Shown one piece after another: positions 53,462 to 61,721 of a stretch of DNA of 64,000 nt. The position numbers were made by a program, and so were the translations under genes. Under the pieces are notes generated by a model. That model was not told where the DNA came from. It saw nothing but the letters and a program-made list of their open reading frames with translations, and did no database searches. Every line of letters starts with the position of its first letter. Within the stretch, counting starts at the first letter, position 1. Source of the stretch: Actinomycetota bacterium (GTDB lineage: Bacteria > Actinomycetota > Actinomycetes > Actinomycetales > Microbacteriaceae); the NCBI GenBank assembly GCA_018268515.1, contig JAFDWK010000016.1, positions 32,112 to 96,111 on the forward strand, written 5' to 3'.

Positions 53462-54805
53462 ATGACCAGCACCCTCGACCCGCTCCTGGAAGCCACCCGG
53501 CTTCTGGCCGCGGCGTGGGGTGATGTCGAATCCGGATCCGGCCTGTCCCGGGAGCAGCTCGTGGCCGTGAATGACGCGATCGGGGCGGCGAGGCGGTGTC
53601 TGGATGGTGCGCATGCGGAGGTCGCCGCGGGCATCGCGCACGAGTCGCGGCGGGAACTCGGCCCTGAGTCGCTGGCGAAGCAGCGCGGGTACCGGTCGGC
53701 GGCGCAGCTGATCGCGACGACCACGGGGATATCGACGGGGGATGCGGCTCGTCTGGTGAAGGTCGGGGAAGCGACCGCACCGCGGTCGAACCTGATCGGG
53801 GAGCAGTTGCCGGCGAAGTTCCCCGCGATCCGGGACGCCCTCGGGGCGGGGCGGATTGGCGCCGCCGCGGCGGGGCTGCTGGTGAGTTTTCTGGACCGGA
53901 TGATCGTGAAGGTCGGGCGTGGGCGGGTCGCGGAGGCGGAGTCGCTGTTGGTGGGGATGGCGCCGGGGTTGTCGTTGGATGAGGTGCGGCGGATGATCAC
54001 CCGGATGGAGGCACACCTGGACCCGGACGGGGTCGCACCGCGGGAAGACGAACTCCGCGCTCGAGCGTCCCTGTCGATGTTCGAACGGGATGGGATGCTG
54101 CATCTGAACGCGGTCCTGGATCCGGAACGGGCCGCGGCGGTGAAGACCGCGATCGAAGGATACGTGTCCGCACAGTTCGCCGCCCGCCGGGCCCGGGACG
54201 ACCGGAACCCGGAACTGGCCGGCGAGGACCGGCGCACGGTGGGGCAGATCCAGGCCGACGCGCTCGTCCACTTCGCGGAGCATGCGCTGACGTGCCCGAA
54301 GAACAAGACGTTGAACGGGGCGACGGTGATCGTCCGGGTCGACGCGACCGACCTCGCCAACAGCACCGGGTACGGGTTGATCGATGGGCTCGCCCAGCCG
54401 GTCAGCATCGGCACGATCCGGCGGATGGGTGCCGGTGGTGTCGTGCAGGACTGGCTCTGCGGGCGCAACGGGGAGATCCTGCACTGGGGACGCGAGAAGC
54501 GGCTGTTCACCGAGGCCCAGAAATTCGCCCTGCGGGAGAGGGACGGCGGGTGCGCGTTCTGCGGGCTCCCACCCGCGATGACCAAAGCCCACCACATCGC
54601 CTGGTGGGCCCGAGACCGCGGCACCACCGACCTGAACAACGGCATCCTTCTCTGCGAGACCTGCCACCACCTCATCCACGACAACGGCTGGACCATCCGC
54701 ATCGACGGCGCCGGGCTCCACGCGAAAGTCTGGTTCCTGCCACCACCCGGCACTGGCGACCCACCCCGCCTCGGCGGACGAGCGCGCACCGAATTCGTCG
54801 CCTGA
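53462..54805 (+). CDS. DUF222 / HNH endonuclease protein (13E12-repeat family), copy 3
   Basis: 447 aa. Same architecture as copy 2, with HNH motif CAFCGLPPAMTKAHHIAWW and NGILLCETCHHLIHDNGW, all Cys and His kept. Differences from copy 2 are scattered point changes and a few inserted residues (e.g. after AARRARDDRNPELA), indicating duplication some time ago. Homology covers ~80 bp upstream and the ORF, then ends, so it behaves like a promoter-plus-gene cassette. It lies between hsdR and the VapBC pair on the strand opposite to hsdMSR. Confidence 0.85.
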   Translation: MTSTLDPLLEATRLLAAAWGDVESGSGLSREQLVAVNDAIGAARRCLDGAHAEVAAGIAHESRRELGPESLAKQRGYRSAAQLIATTTGISTGDAARLVKVGEATAPRSNLIGEQLPAKFPAIRDALGAGRIGAAAAGLLVSFLDRMIVKVGRGRVAEAESLLVGMAPGLSLDEVRRMITRMEAHLDPDGVAPREDELRARASLSMFERDGMLHLNAVLDPERAAAVKTAIEGYVSAQFAARRARDDRNPELAGEDRRTVGQIQADALVHFAEHALTCPKNKTLNGATVIVRVDATDLANSTGYGLIDGLAQPVSIGTIRRMGAGGVVQDWLCGRNGEILHWGREKRLFTEAQKFALRERDGGCAFCGLPPAMTKAHHIAWWARDRGTTDLNNGILLCETCHHLIHDNGWTIRIDGAGLHAKVWFLPPPGTGDPPRLGGRARTEFVA

Positions 54806-54843
54806 AGACAGCCCTTCTGGAACCCAGGAGGGCGAAGGGCCCG

Positions 54844-54861
54844 TGTGCTACGATGTGCTAC
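54844..54861 (+). promoter_or_regulatory. Antitoxin promoter with two TGTGCTAC repeats
   Basis: TGTGCTAC occurs at 54844-54851 and 54854-54861, one helical turn (10 bp) apart. The -10 TACGAT (54849-54854) is embedded and ends 7 nt before the antitoxin ATG. Repeats over the promoter suggest autorepression by the toxin-antitoxin complex. Confidence 0.5.
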
Positions 54862-55143
54862 ATGTCAACCATCAGCCACCGTGAGATGCGCAACAACAGC
54901 GCGGAGGTGTTGCGTCGTGTCGAAGCGGGCGAGACGATCACCGTCACGAACCATGGTCGTGACGTGGCGCAGATCACTCCGATCCGCCGTACGGCCTTCG
55001 ATGAGGCTGTCGCGCAGGGGCAGGTGCGCAGGGCAACGCATGACCCGAGCATTTTGAAGGACATCAAGCGGGTTCGGCTTGAGTCCGGCGAGACGACGGC
55101 TGACATCATTGCTGACGTCAGGGGCTACGACCGGGGATATTGA
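54862..55143 (+). CDS. vapB: Phd/YefM-type antitoxin of a VapBC pair
   Basis: 93 aa. The N-terminal Phd/YefM fold reads SHREMRNNSAEVLRRVEAGE then TITVTNHGRDVAQITPI, a DNA-binding dimer domain. The C-terminal ~40 residues (KDIKRVRLESGETTADIIAD) would wrap the toxin. The ATG 54862 is supported by the -10 spacing. The stop TGA overlaps the toxin ATG by 1 nt, so translation is coupled. Confidence 0.88.
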   Translation: MSTISHREMRNNSAEVLRRVEAGETITVTNHGRDVAQITPIRRTAFDEAVAQGQVRRATHDPSILKDIKRVRLESGETTADIIADVRGYDRGY

Positions 55144-55559
55144 TGATCCTCAGTTACGTGGACACTTCGGCGGCGATGAAGCTCGTCTTCGAAGAGCCCG
55201 ACTCGGATGCCGCTGCTGGCTATTTCATGGATCGTTCCGGTCGGACCTTGATCGCATCTTGGCTTCTGCATACCGAGCTGCATTGTGCGGCAGGACGCCG
55301 TACTGGGAGCAGGGCGTCAGCGCTCGGGAAAGTCTTGGGAATGATCGATCTCGTGGAGATGATCCGTGGCGACTTCATCGCCGCAGGAGCACTCGCACCC
55401 CTTCGTGCGCAGGATGCGCTGCATCTGGCGGTCGCGATGCGCCTTGGTGCGGACGAGATCGTGACCTACGACCATGAACTCGGAGCCGCAGCGGAGCGCG
55501 CCGGCCTTCGCGTCGTGTCGCCGGGGTCTACGCTGCCGGAATCTCCAGCGCTCCCGTGA
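55143..55559 (+). CDS. vapC: PIN-domain toxin (VapC-like RNase)
   Basis: 138 aa. PIN acidic residues are in place: Asp in LSYVDTSAAMKLVF (~6), Glu in LLHTELHCAA (~41), Asp in LRAQDALHLAVAMR (~90) and Asp in IVTYDHELGAAAE (~109). VapC toxins cut tRNA or rRNA in a Mg2+-dependent way. The last ~32 nt overlap the 3' end of hsdS on the opposite strand, so any further shift of this gene's end would also touch hsdS. Confidence 0.9.
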   Translation: MILSYVDTSAAMKLVFEEPDSDAAAGYFMDRSGRTLIASWLLHTELHCAAGRRTGSRASALGKVLGMIDLVEMIRGDFIAAGALAPLRAQDALHLAVAMRLGADEIVTYDHELGAAAERAGLRVVSPGSTLPESPALP

Positions 55560-56712
55560 CCGCAGCGGTGATCAGAGCCGCCCGTCGCTCCTTCGACAGC
55601 GCGATGAACCGCTCCGCCTTGGTGATGAGCGCATCGATCTTCGCGGTCTGCTCGTCGAGTTCTTGTGCGCGCCTGCGCTGTTCGATCGGCGAGACAACGG
55701 GGATCCGAAGTGCGCGAAGCTTCTCGGCTGTAAGGTGCGCGATCGTCGAACCGTCGCAGATCAGATCGATGACGCCGGTGTCGCGGTAGGAGCGAATCAC
55801 GTACCCGAGCCACGCTGTCGATGCCTCGGCCCGGGCGCGGACGCGATTTACCGTCTTCTGGAATGACCAACCCGGCATCGCGTCTCGGAGCAGAACGCTT
55901 GTGCCGACGGCTCCGCCTTCGACGACGAGCAGATCGTTCTTCTGCAGACTCAATCGTTCGACTTCGCGAGGCGAATACCACATGTGGTTCACATCATCCA
56001 GATCGAGTCCCGGATCCTGGATATTGGCGGCGCGTATGTATGGAAGGCGAACGTCGTCCGGGGTCGGTTCCTTCTTCGCGTCGAGCATCTTGCCGAGCGT
56101 GATCTCGAATTCCACACCCATGCCAGGACCAGAGCAGTTCTCGTCGATCGGGTTGAAGCCGGCGAGCGCGGTCTCGGAGACTGCAGCGATGCGCCGCTCG
56201 CGAAGCCTAGCGATGAGCTGCTCCTGCTTCGCGATAAGCGTGTCGATCCGAGCGGTTTCCCGATCGAGGTAGTCGGCAATCTGGGTCTGCTCATCCGAAG
56301 GCGGAAGCCAGAGTTCATGACTTGCGAGGTCAGACTGGGTCATGCTGGGAACAGCGGTGTTCGTCCGGTAGAAGCCATAGGGGAACGTCAGGGCTGAGTA
56401 GTGCAGGAAACGCGGTTCGACGGCGGGCGAAAGCACCGTGTAGAACATTGTGTCGACGGTCCAGAATTGGCCGTCAACAAGGAGCGGTTTGTCTACAGTT
56501 CCTTTTCTGCCGAAAAGCACGCTTGGTCCGTCATGCAGGTATCGGGTCGCTCGTCGGAATTCGCCTCCTGAACCGTATACGGGGTAGGCGCCATCGGCAG
56601 ACTCGATGTTCTTGTAGTCGGATCCGTTGCGAATCGTTGCCACACGCCGCAACTGAACGCGAGACCAACCACCCTGCGACGGCGGAACGTGCTGGTCTCC
56701 GCTGTCCATCAC
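55528..56712 (-). CDS. hsdS: Type I restriction-modification specificity subunit
   Basis: 394 aa with two target-recognition domains (~10-150 and ~185-330). Each is followed by a conserved coiled-coil: TQIADYLDRETARIDTLIAK with QEQLIARLRERRIAAV, and RRRAQELDEQTAKIDALITK with AERFIALSKERRAALI. The repeated helices set the spacing of the bipartite target. Terminal helices are complete, so HsdS appears intact. Start ATG overlaps the hsdM stop by 4 nt. The target sequence cannot be read from the protein. Confidence 0.9.
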   Translation of the reverse strand: MMDSGDQHVPPSQGGWSRVQLRRVATIRNGSDYKNIESADGAYPVYGSGGEFRRATRYLHDGPSVLFGRKGTVDKPLLVDGQFWTVDTMFYTVLSPAVEPRFLHYSALTFPYGFYRTNTAVPSMTQSDLASHELWLPPSDEQTQIADYLDRETARIDTLIAKQEQLIARLRERRIAAVSETALAGFNPIDENCSGPGMGVEFEITLGKMLDAKKEPTPDDVRLPYIRAANIQDPGLDLDDVNHMWYSPREVERLSLQKNDLLVVEGGAVGTSVLLRDAMPGWSFQKTVNRVRARAEASTAWLGYVIRSYRDTGVIDLICDGSTIAHLTAEKLRALRIPVVSPIEQRRRAQELDEQTAKIDALITKAERFIALSKERRAALITAAVTGALEIPAA

Positions 56713-58466
56713 TGCTCCACCTCGCGGAGCAGCTCCATGATCTCGGCGACAAGCTCGTTCAGCTCGGCGTCGATCACTTCGAGCGGACGCGGCGGCACGT
56801 ATTCGTAGAAGTGCCGCGTGAAGGGGATCTCATAGCCGACCTTCGTCTTGGCTTCGTCGATCCAGGCGTCCGGCACGTGCGGCAGCACCTCGTTGTCGAC
56901 GTACTTCCGGATGACCTCATCGCGCCAGTCGGCGCCCGCGATGTTCCCGCCCCATGTGAACGGGATGTTCTCGGTGTCACGCAGTTTCGCATCGGGTTTC
57001 GGCTTGCCCTTGCGGTCGGTCACGATGTCGCCGTTCTCATCGCGCAGGGGCCGCTCGACCGTGATCGTCCAGTAGCCGAAGGCACTGGTCGGGAAGATCT
57101 TGGAGTGCTTCGCCTCGGCGTGCGCGTCGTAGAGACGGACGATCTCGGCGCGATCCTCGGCGGAGACCTCGCGGTTCTTCTGACCGAGGTTCTTGCGCAT
57201 CTTGGTCCAGAAACCGGACGCGTCGATGAGCTGCACGGTGCCGATGCGCTCGGCCGGCTTCGCGTTGTCGAGCAGCCAGACGTACGTGGCGATCCCCGTG
57301 TTGTAGAACATGTTCGTCGGCAGGGCGACGATTGCGTCGACCAGATCGTTCTCCAGCAGCCAGCGACGGATCTCGCTCGGGCCCGACTCCGCTGCCCCGG
57401 TGAACAGCGGCGAGCCGTTCAGCACGATCCCGGCGCGCCCGCCGCCGTCCTGCACCGGGCGCATCTTCGTAGCCAGGTGCTGCAAGAACAGCATCTGACC
57501 GTCGCTGATCGGCGGCAGCCCGCCAGGGAACCGGCTGCGATCGCCCGCATCCTGCACGTGCTGCTTGATCGCCGCCTGCGACGCCTTCCAGTCCACGCCG
57601 TACGGCGGGTTCGACAGGCAGTAGTCGAAGGTCTGACCGGCGAACAGGTCTTTCGACAGCGTGTCGCCGAGTCGGATGTTGGTCGCGTCCTGCCCCTTCG
57701 CGATCATGTCGCTCTTGCAGATGGCGTAGGACTGCGGGTTGATCTCCTGGCCGTACAGCTTCAGGCTCGCCGCAGGGTTGAGTCCCGGGTGTTCCGGCGT
57801 TCCCTTCAGGTGCTCGTCAGCGACCGACAGCATCCCACCTGTGCCTGCCGTGGGGTCGTAGACCGAGCGCACCGTGCCGGGCACAGCGAGTGCCTTGTCG
57901 TCGCCGGCGAACAGCAGGTCGACGATGAGGCGGATGGCGTCGCGCGGCGTGAAGTGCTCGCCGGCCGTCTCGTTGGAGGCCTCCGCGAACTTGCGGATGA
58001 GCTCTTCGAACAGGTCGCCCATCTTCGCGTTCGGCAGGGCGGCGGGGGAGAGGTCCACCTCCGCGAAGCGCTGCACGACCAGCAGCAGGCGGTTGCTCTC
58101 GTCCATCGCCGCGACCTGCTCCTCGAACTTGAATCGCTCGAAGACGTCGATCGCGCGCGAGAAGCCGGCGATGTAGTCGATCAGGTTCGCCTTCAGTCCC
58201 TGCGGATCCGCAACCAGACGCGAGAACGTCCACGCGGTGGAGTTGTGGAAGCCGAGCCCTGTGCGTTGGCGGATCCTCACGTCGCGCAGCTCCGCATTAT
58301 CCGTCGAGTCGACGATCTCTGCGATCGCATCGCGATGCGGCTCCAGAATCCCATCGAGGCGCCGCAGGATCGTCATCGGCAGGATCACATCGCCGTACTG
58401 ATGGGGCTTGAACGGCCCTCGGAGCTGATCCGCGATCTGCCAGACGAACGATCCCAGACTGCTCAA
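56709..58466 (-). CDS. hsdM: Type I restriction-modification methyltransferase subunit
   Basis: 585 aa. Starts SSLGSFVWQIADQLRGPFKP with a long helical HsdM_N domain; SAM motif I YDPTAGTGGMLSVADEHL; motif IV LSNPPYGVDWKASQ (N-P-P-Y, N6-adenine type). C-terminal ~100 residues contact HsdS. The start is TTG 58466, chosen for GGGAGGAG 5 nt upstream. A GTG at 58481 and an upstream ATG (58532) are in frame but lack a ribosome binding site and add non-conserved residues. Divergent from an XRE regulator. Confidence 0.9.
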   Translation of the reverse strand: MSSLGSFVWQIADQLRGPFKPHQYGDVILPMTILRRLDGILEPHRDAIAEIVDSTDNAELRDVRIRQRTGLGFHNSTAWTFSRLVADPQGLKANLIDYIAGFSRAIDVFERFKFEEQVAAMDESNRLLLVVQRFAEVDLSPAALPNAKMGDLFEELIRKFAEASNETAGEHFTPRDAIRLIVDLLFAGDDKALAVPGTVRSVYDPTAGTGGMLSVADEHLKGTPEHPGLNPAASLKLYGQEINPQSYAICKSDMIAKGQDATNIRLGDTLSKDLFAGQTFDYCLSNPPYGVDWKASQAAIKQHVQDAGDRSRFPGGLPPISDGQMLFLQHLATKMRPVQDGGGRAGIVLNGSPLFTGAAESGPSEIRRWLLENDLVDAIVALPTNMFYNTGIATYVWLLDNAKPAERIGTVQLIDASGFWTKMRKNLGQKNREVSAEDRAEIVRLYDAHAEAKHSKIFPTSAFGYWTITVERPLRDENGDIVTDRKGKPKPDAKLRDTENIPFTWGGNIAGADWRDEVIRKYVDNEVLPHVPDAWIDEAKTKVGYEIPFTRHFYEYVPPRPLEVIDAELNELVAEIMELLREVEQ

Positions 58467-58612
58467 CGAAGCTCCTCCCACGCGGATGCCGCGGCGCACA
58501 ACACGCGTGCGACAGACGGCAGGAGGGTTAACCATCGCATGAAAGCAGTGGTCATTCAAACCATGGCATTGATGATGGGATCTGCTGTGCGTGATGCAGG
58601 TAGTCAAGAGGG

Positions 58613-58918
58613 ATGGACACCCCGCGCTCCCGAGCCTCTGCGCACGTCGGAGATCTCGTTCGGAAGCTACGGGCAGACGCGACGATCAGCCGCGCGAAGC
58701 TGGCGGACCGCGCGGATATGGACGTCACCCACCTGGCGCGTATCGAAGCCGGTCTCGGCAACCCGACCCTGTTCGTTCTGATCCAACTGGCAACCGCCCT
58801 CGAAGTGGAGCCGACGGTGTTCGTTCAGGGCTTGACCGCGAAGGACCTGCCCGATGAGGTGAAGCCGTATTCCGAGGCAGATTTCCGGCGGGAGCTGCGG
58901 GCCCGTCGGACGCGCTGA
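58613..58918 (+). CDS. XRE-family HTH regulator, possible R-M controller
   Basis: 101 aa. HTH in LRADATISRAKLADRADMDV and THLARIEAGLGNPTLFVLIQ (helix-turn-helix then the Xre dimer helix), followed by ATALEVEPTVFVQGLTAKDL. Small single-domain XRE proteins divergent from R-M genes often act as controller (C) proteins. Here the intergenic 146 nt to hsdM contain a GGTTAACC palindrome (58526-58533) that could be an operator. Control of hsdM is inferred only from position. Confidence 0.8.
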   Translation: MDTPRSRASAHVGDLVRKLRADATISRAKLADRADMDVTHLARIEAGLGNPTLFVLIQLATALEVEPTVFVQGLTAKDLPDEVKPYSEADFRRELRARRTR

Positions 58919-59070
58919 GACGGATCGGAATCGCCCTGACGACGCCGGATTGTGAGGCGCGCATCCAGCTATCGCGCTCGAAGAAGCCGAGGCGCGTCGG
59001 CGCGTGCCGGCCGACGGAATCCGGTGGCTAGCATGATGAGGATCACGTCGTCGCCTGGGGGAGCTCGTAC

Positions 59071-60120
59071 ATGGATAGCGCCGCACAGATCCTCGCGGAG
59101 ATCGCGGGCGAGTTGCAGCGCGCGACGGAGCTGTCTTCCGTCGCGGGGCAGCTCGCGGATGAACTGGCGCAGCTGCGCGGGATCGGTGTCAGCGACGACG
59201 AGTCAGCGCGTGTGACCGTGGACCGGAACGGCATCGTGATCGACGTCGCCCTGACCGACAAGGCACTCGCCCACGGCGGAGAGCATGCCTCGGCGCTCGT
59301 GCGGGAGGCGACCTCGCGGGCCATCGAGCATGTGCAGATCCAAGCGCAGCCGATCCGCGATGCCATCCTGCAGCCCCACCTGACGGCTCCGCGCGCCGAT
59401 CTCGGCGGCAAGCTGGCGCAGCGCGAGGCGGAGTACGCGCAGGCGACCGCTCGCGGCCGCGCCGCGCAGCGGCTGAAGGAGCGCATGGACGCGGGCGGCG
59501 TGAGGGTGTCTTCGGCGCGCAATGAGGTGACCGTCACGCTCGCCGCGTCCGGCCTGCTGCAGGAACTGCGCATCTCCGACCGTGGCACGGCGCTCGGCGG
59601 AGCGGGGCTCTCGCGCATGATCAACGCGACGCTGCGGCAGGAATCCCGCATGCAGCAGATCGATTGCGAACGCGGGGATGAATCCCTCGACCGCCCATCG
59701 CCCGGCGGGCCCCAGCGGGGGAAGGGACAAGCCGAGGTCGGGTCCGGGGGAGGTGGAATCTACGAGACGGAGCTCGGGCAGCGCATCGGGCAGCGGCATC
59801 CAGACCGCATTGGTCTGCACTCGATCTGCGTACGGGTTCATGTCGGGCATCTGGAAGGCGTAGCCCACGAGCCGTCCGGCGTGGAACTCGTGCGCGCCCG
59901 CCGACCCATCGATGGCGTCGGCGACGCCGATCGGCCAGATCGGGTGGCTGTTCCGGTCTCGCAGCGCGGCTTCGCAGATCTCCTGAGCCGGTGGCGGGGT
60001 CGCGTCGCTCCAGGTCCAGCCGGCGCTCTCGACGTCCGCCTGCAGTGCGCGGCGCTGTTCCTCTGCCGCTTCGCGCTTGCGTCTGCCGAACATCACGACG
60101 GCAAGCCTAACCCGCGCTGA
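59071..60120 (+). CDS. Two-module YbaB/EbfC-like protein, 3' end fused to foreign sequence
   Basis: Residues 1-195 are coherent: a helical start (AAQILAEIAGELQRATELSS), YbaB-like module 1 (ARVTVDRNGIVIDVALTDKA then ALVREATSRAIEHVQIQAQP), and module 2 (VRVSSARNEVTVTLAASGLL, LSRMINATLRQESRMQQI). Such double YbaB-like proteins occur near WXG/ESX-type genes in actinobacteria. After residue ~198 the frame reads on for ~150 residues of Gly/Arg/His-rich sequence that is the antisense of the paralogue encoded on the minus strand, so the true 3' end is probably lost or ends near 59665. GGGGGAG precedes the ATG. Function unknown. Confidence 0.6.
   Translation: MDSAAQILAEIAGELQRATELSSVAGQLADELAQLRGIGVSDDESARVTVDRNGIVIDVALTDKALAHGGEHASALVREATSRAIEHVQIQAQPIRDAILQPHLTAPRADLGGKLAQREAEYAQATARGRAAQRLKERMDAGGVRVSSARNEVTVTLAASGLLQELRISDRGTALGGAGLSRMINATLRQESRMQQIDCERGDESLDRPSPGGPQRGKGQAEVGSGGGGIYETELGQRIGQRHPDRIGLHSICVRVHVGHLEGVAHEPSGVELVRARRPIDGVGDADRPDRVAVPVSQRGFADLLSRWRGRVAPGPAGALDVRLQCAALFLCRFALASAEHHDGKPNPR
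59203..60096 (-). pseudogene. Truncated paralogue of an unrecognised family (copy 2), joined tail-to-tail to YbaB-like gene
   Basis: Residues 1-145 match copy 1 at 60.1-61.3 kb: (A/E)LQADVESAGWTWSDATPP then PAQEICEAALR, PIWPIGVADAIDGS, HAGRLVGYAFQ, VWMPLPDALPELRLVDSTS and LGLSLPPLGPAGRW, up to FIPAFAIDLL. Beyond that (~59665 downward) the frame is antisense to the YbaB-like gene and Arg-rich, so the native C-terminal half is absent. The start (two codons GTG-ATG) lies 7 nt after a TAGGCT hexamer. The conserved block suggests a soluble cytosolic protein; I recognise no enzyme motif. Confidence 0.6.
60104..60109 (-). promoter_or_regulatory. -10 hexamer TAGGCT of truncated copy 2
   Basis: Ends 7 nt before the start, within the 42-bp gap to copy 1. 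Copy 1 has its own similar promoter, so both copies carried separate promoters. Confidence 0.4.
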
Positions 60121-60138
60121 CGTGGGATCCGGATCCGC

Positions 60139-61253
60139 TCAGAGCGAGGCCGCCAGGCGCTTCTCCAGGTCGGAGAACGCCGTCCCGCTGTCCAGCAAGA
60201 CTCCGGAGTAGTCGTCGAGGGCCTGGTTCAGCTCGCGCATCTGCAGCTCCCATTGCGTGCGTGCGGTGCGGTAGGCCTGGAACGCCTCGCATGCGACGGA
60301 TCCATCCGACGGGCCGGGTGAGATCGTGGACGCGACCGTCGGGATGCCCGAGCCCGGCACGGATCCGATGCTCAGCGATCCGATGGACAACCGCAGGCTG
60401 AGCGAGGCTGGGGCGGAGGAATCCGCGGCAGGCTTCAGCATCGCGTACTGCTCCTTGCAGGTCATCACGATGCTGGCCGGCGCCTCGTCGATGTCCTGCC
60501 ATGTCGCGTGGGCAGCAAGGCCCATGCCGTTCCAGTCGGGGCGGACGATCCGGTCGGCGAGCGCCAGGCGTGCACCGTCTCGCATGTTGTACGGGAACAC
60601 GCCGGGTTCCTGCGACGAGCGCGTCGGCGCGGCCCCAGGCGGCCCGGGGCACAGCCTCTATCAGCCGCGACAGCACGGCGACTGTCGCGGTCAGCGTGGC
60701 GACATCGAACGCCGACAGACCGTAGACGAGGAGGACGCCTGCACGCAGCACGACGGCGTGCACCGGGGGGCATGCCCTCCAACGCTGTGAGGAAGGCAGG
60801 CTGCAGGAGGTCACCGGCGAATGCGGGTATGAAGCCCTCTGCGCGCCATCGGTCCGCCGGACCCAGGGGAGGCAGGCTCAGGCCGAGATCGTGGCGCGGG
60901 CCGGTCGTGTCGACGAGGCGGAGCTCTGGGAGCGCGTCCGGTAGCGGCATCCATACCGCAGGGGTCTCGACGCGGTCTCCGTAGGGGATGCCGCCGTTGG
61001 TGGTGCTGTACGCATACCCCACGAGACGACCGGCGTGGAACGCGCGTCCTTCGACGGAGCCGGCGAAAGCGTCCGCCAGGCCGATGGGCCAGATGGGCGA
61101 GTACTCCCTGGCCTCCCGCAGCGCGGCCTCGCAGATCTCCTGGGCGGGGGCCGGAGCTGCGCCGTGCCAGGTCCAGCCCTGGGCCTCGACCTCTGCCTGC
61201 AGGGCGCGCCGACGCGCTTCAGCCTCTTCACGTCTGCGCTTGCCGAACACCAC
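60139..61253 (-). pseudogene. Unrecognised protein, copy 1, broken by two frameshifts
   Basis: The N-terminal part (starting VFGKRRREEAEARRRALQAE, then AQGWTWHGAAPAPAQEICEA) is in one frame to TALEGMP at about 60770. There a run of six G (60765-60770; C on the coding strand) breaks the frame; with one base fewer the protein continues PVHAVVLRAGVLLVYGLSAF, DVATLTATVAVLSRLIEAVP. A second break near 60620-60650 leads to EPGVFPYNMRDGARLALADR and IVRPDWNGMGLAAHATWQDI, ending LDSGTAFSDLEKRLAASL. Repaired, it would be ~370 aa with one membrane-like helix. Either a real double-frameshift pseudogene or an assembly error in homopolymers. No family recognised. Confidence 0.6.
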
Positions 61254-61259
61254 GGCTCG

Positions 61260-61265
61260 AGCATA
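61260..61265 (-). promoter_or_regulatory. -10 hexamer TATGCT of copy 1
   Basis: Ends 6 nt before the GTG at 61253, fixing the first of two GTG codons as start. Confidence 0.45.
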
Positions 61266-61294
61266 TCGACGGTCCGATGCCGCCGGATCGCCGA

Positions 61295-61600
61295 TCAGAC
61301 CACGAACCGCCAGATGTACTCCTGTCCGTCTTCGGGGCGGAACCAGGCGAGCGTGACGACGACGTCGTCCACATCCGTGTCGCAGAGGCACACCTCCATC
61401 TGATCGCCGTGCTTGACGTGCCCCCACATCAGGGTGCGGCCCGGATCGTGCGAGGTACGGGCGAAGGCCCGGGCGAACTGCACCGTCGCGCCCAGATTCG
61501 TCACCATCGGATGCGTGCGGTCACGACGATCGACATCCCAGGGTACGGGGTATGAGAGCTCCGGGTATCGGGGAGCAGGAGGGTCTGCGGAGCGGGTCAT
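61295..61600 (-). CDS. Small hypothetical protein
   Basis: 101 aa. Reads as a soluble beta-rich protein: YPELSYPVPWDVDRRDRTHP, then GATVQFARAFARTSHDP, MWGHVKHGDQMEVCLCDTDV and VVVTLAWFRPEDGQEYIWRF. Two close Cys (C-L-C) and several Trp. Small acidic single-domain proteins beside degraded unknown genes are often immunity-like, but nothing proves that here. -10 TAGCGT at 61607-61612 ends 6 nt before the ATG. I do not recognise the family. Confidence 0.6.
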   Translation of the reverse strand: MTRSADPPAPRYPELSYPVPWDVDRRDRTHPMVTNLGATVQFARAFARTSHDPGRTLMWGHVKHGDQMEVCLCDTDVDDVVVTLAWFRPEDGQEYIWRFVV

Positions 61601-61606
61601 GGGGTC

Positions 61607-61612
61607 ACGCTA
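61607..61612 (-). promoter_or_regulatory. -10 hexamer TAGCGT of the 101-aa gene
   Basis: Spacer of 6 nt (GACCCC on the coding strand) to the ATG at 61600. Confidence 0.45.
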
Positions 61613-61721
61613 GGAGCGGGCTCCGACGAACGCGCCGCGTCTCGCATGGCGATCACGAGGACGGTGCAGAACTCGTCCGTGCGCGCGATTGTGCGGACCG
61701 ATCAGAGATCGTGCGGACCGT

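Noticed and set aside
53208..53465. 85-codon plus-strand frame before HNH gene 3
   Set aside because: No ribosome binding site or promoter, crosses the SOS box and the HNH start; only a weak helical stretch supports it.
54862..55559. Prophage or integron cassette carrying vapBC and the HNH gene
   Set aside because: No integrase, terminal repeats or attachment sites seen; only cassette-like borders of the HNH gene.
59665..60120. C-terminal half of the YbaB-like frame as real protein
   Set aside because: It is antisense to the conserved N-terminal block of the minus-strand paralogue and has low-complexity composition.
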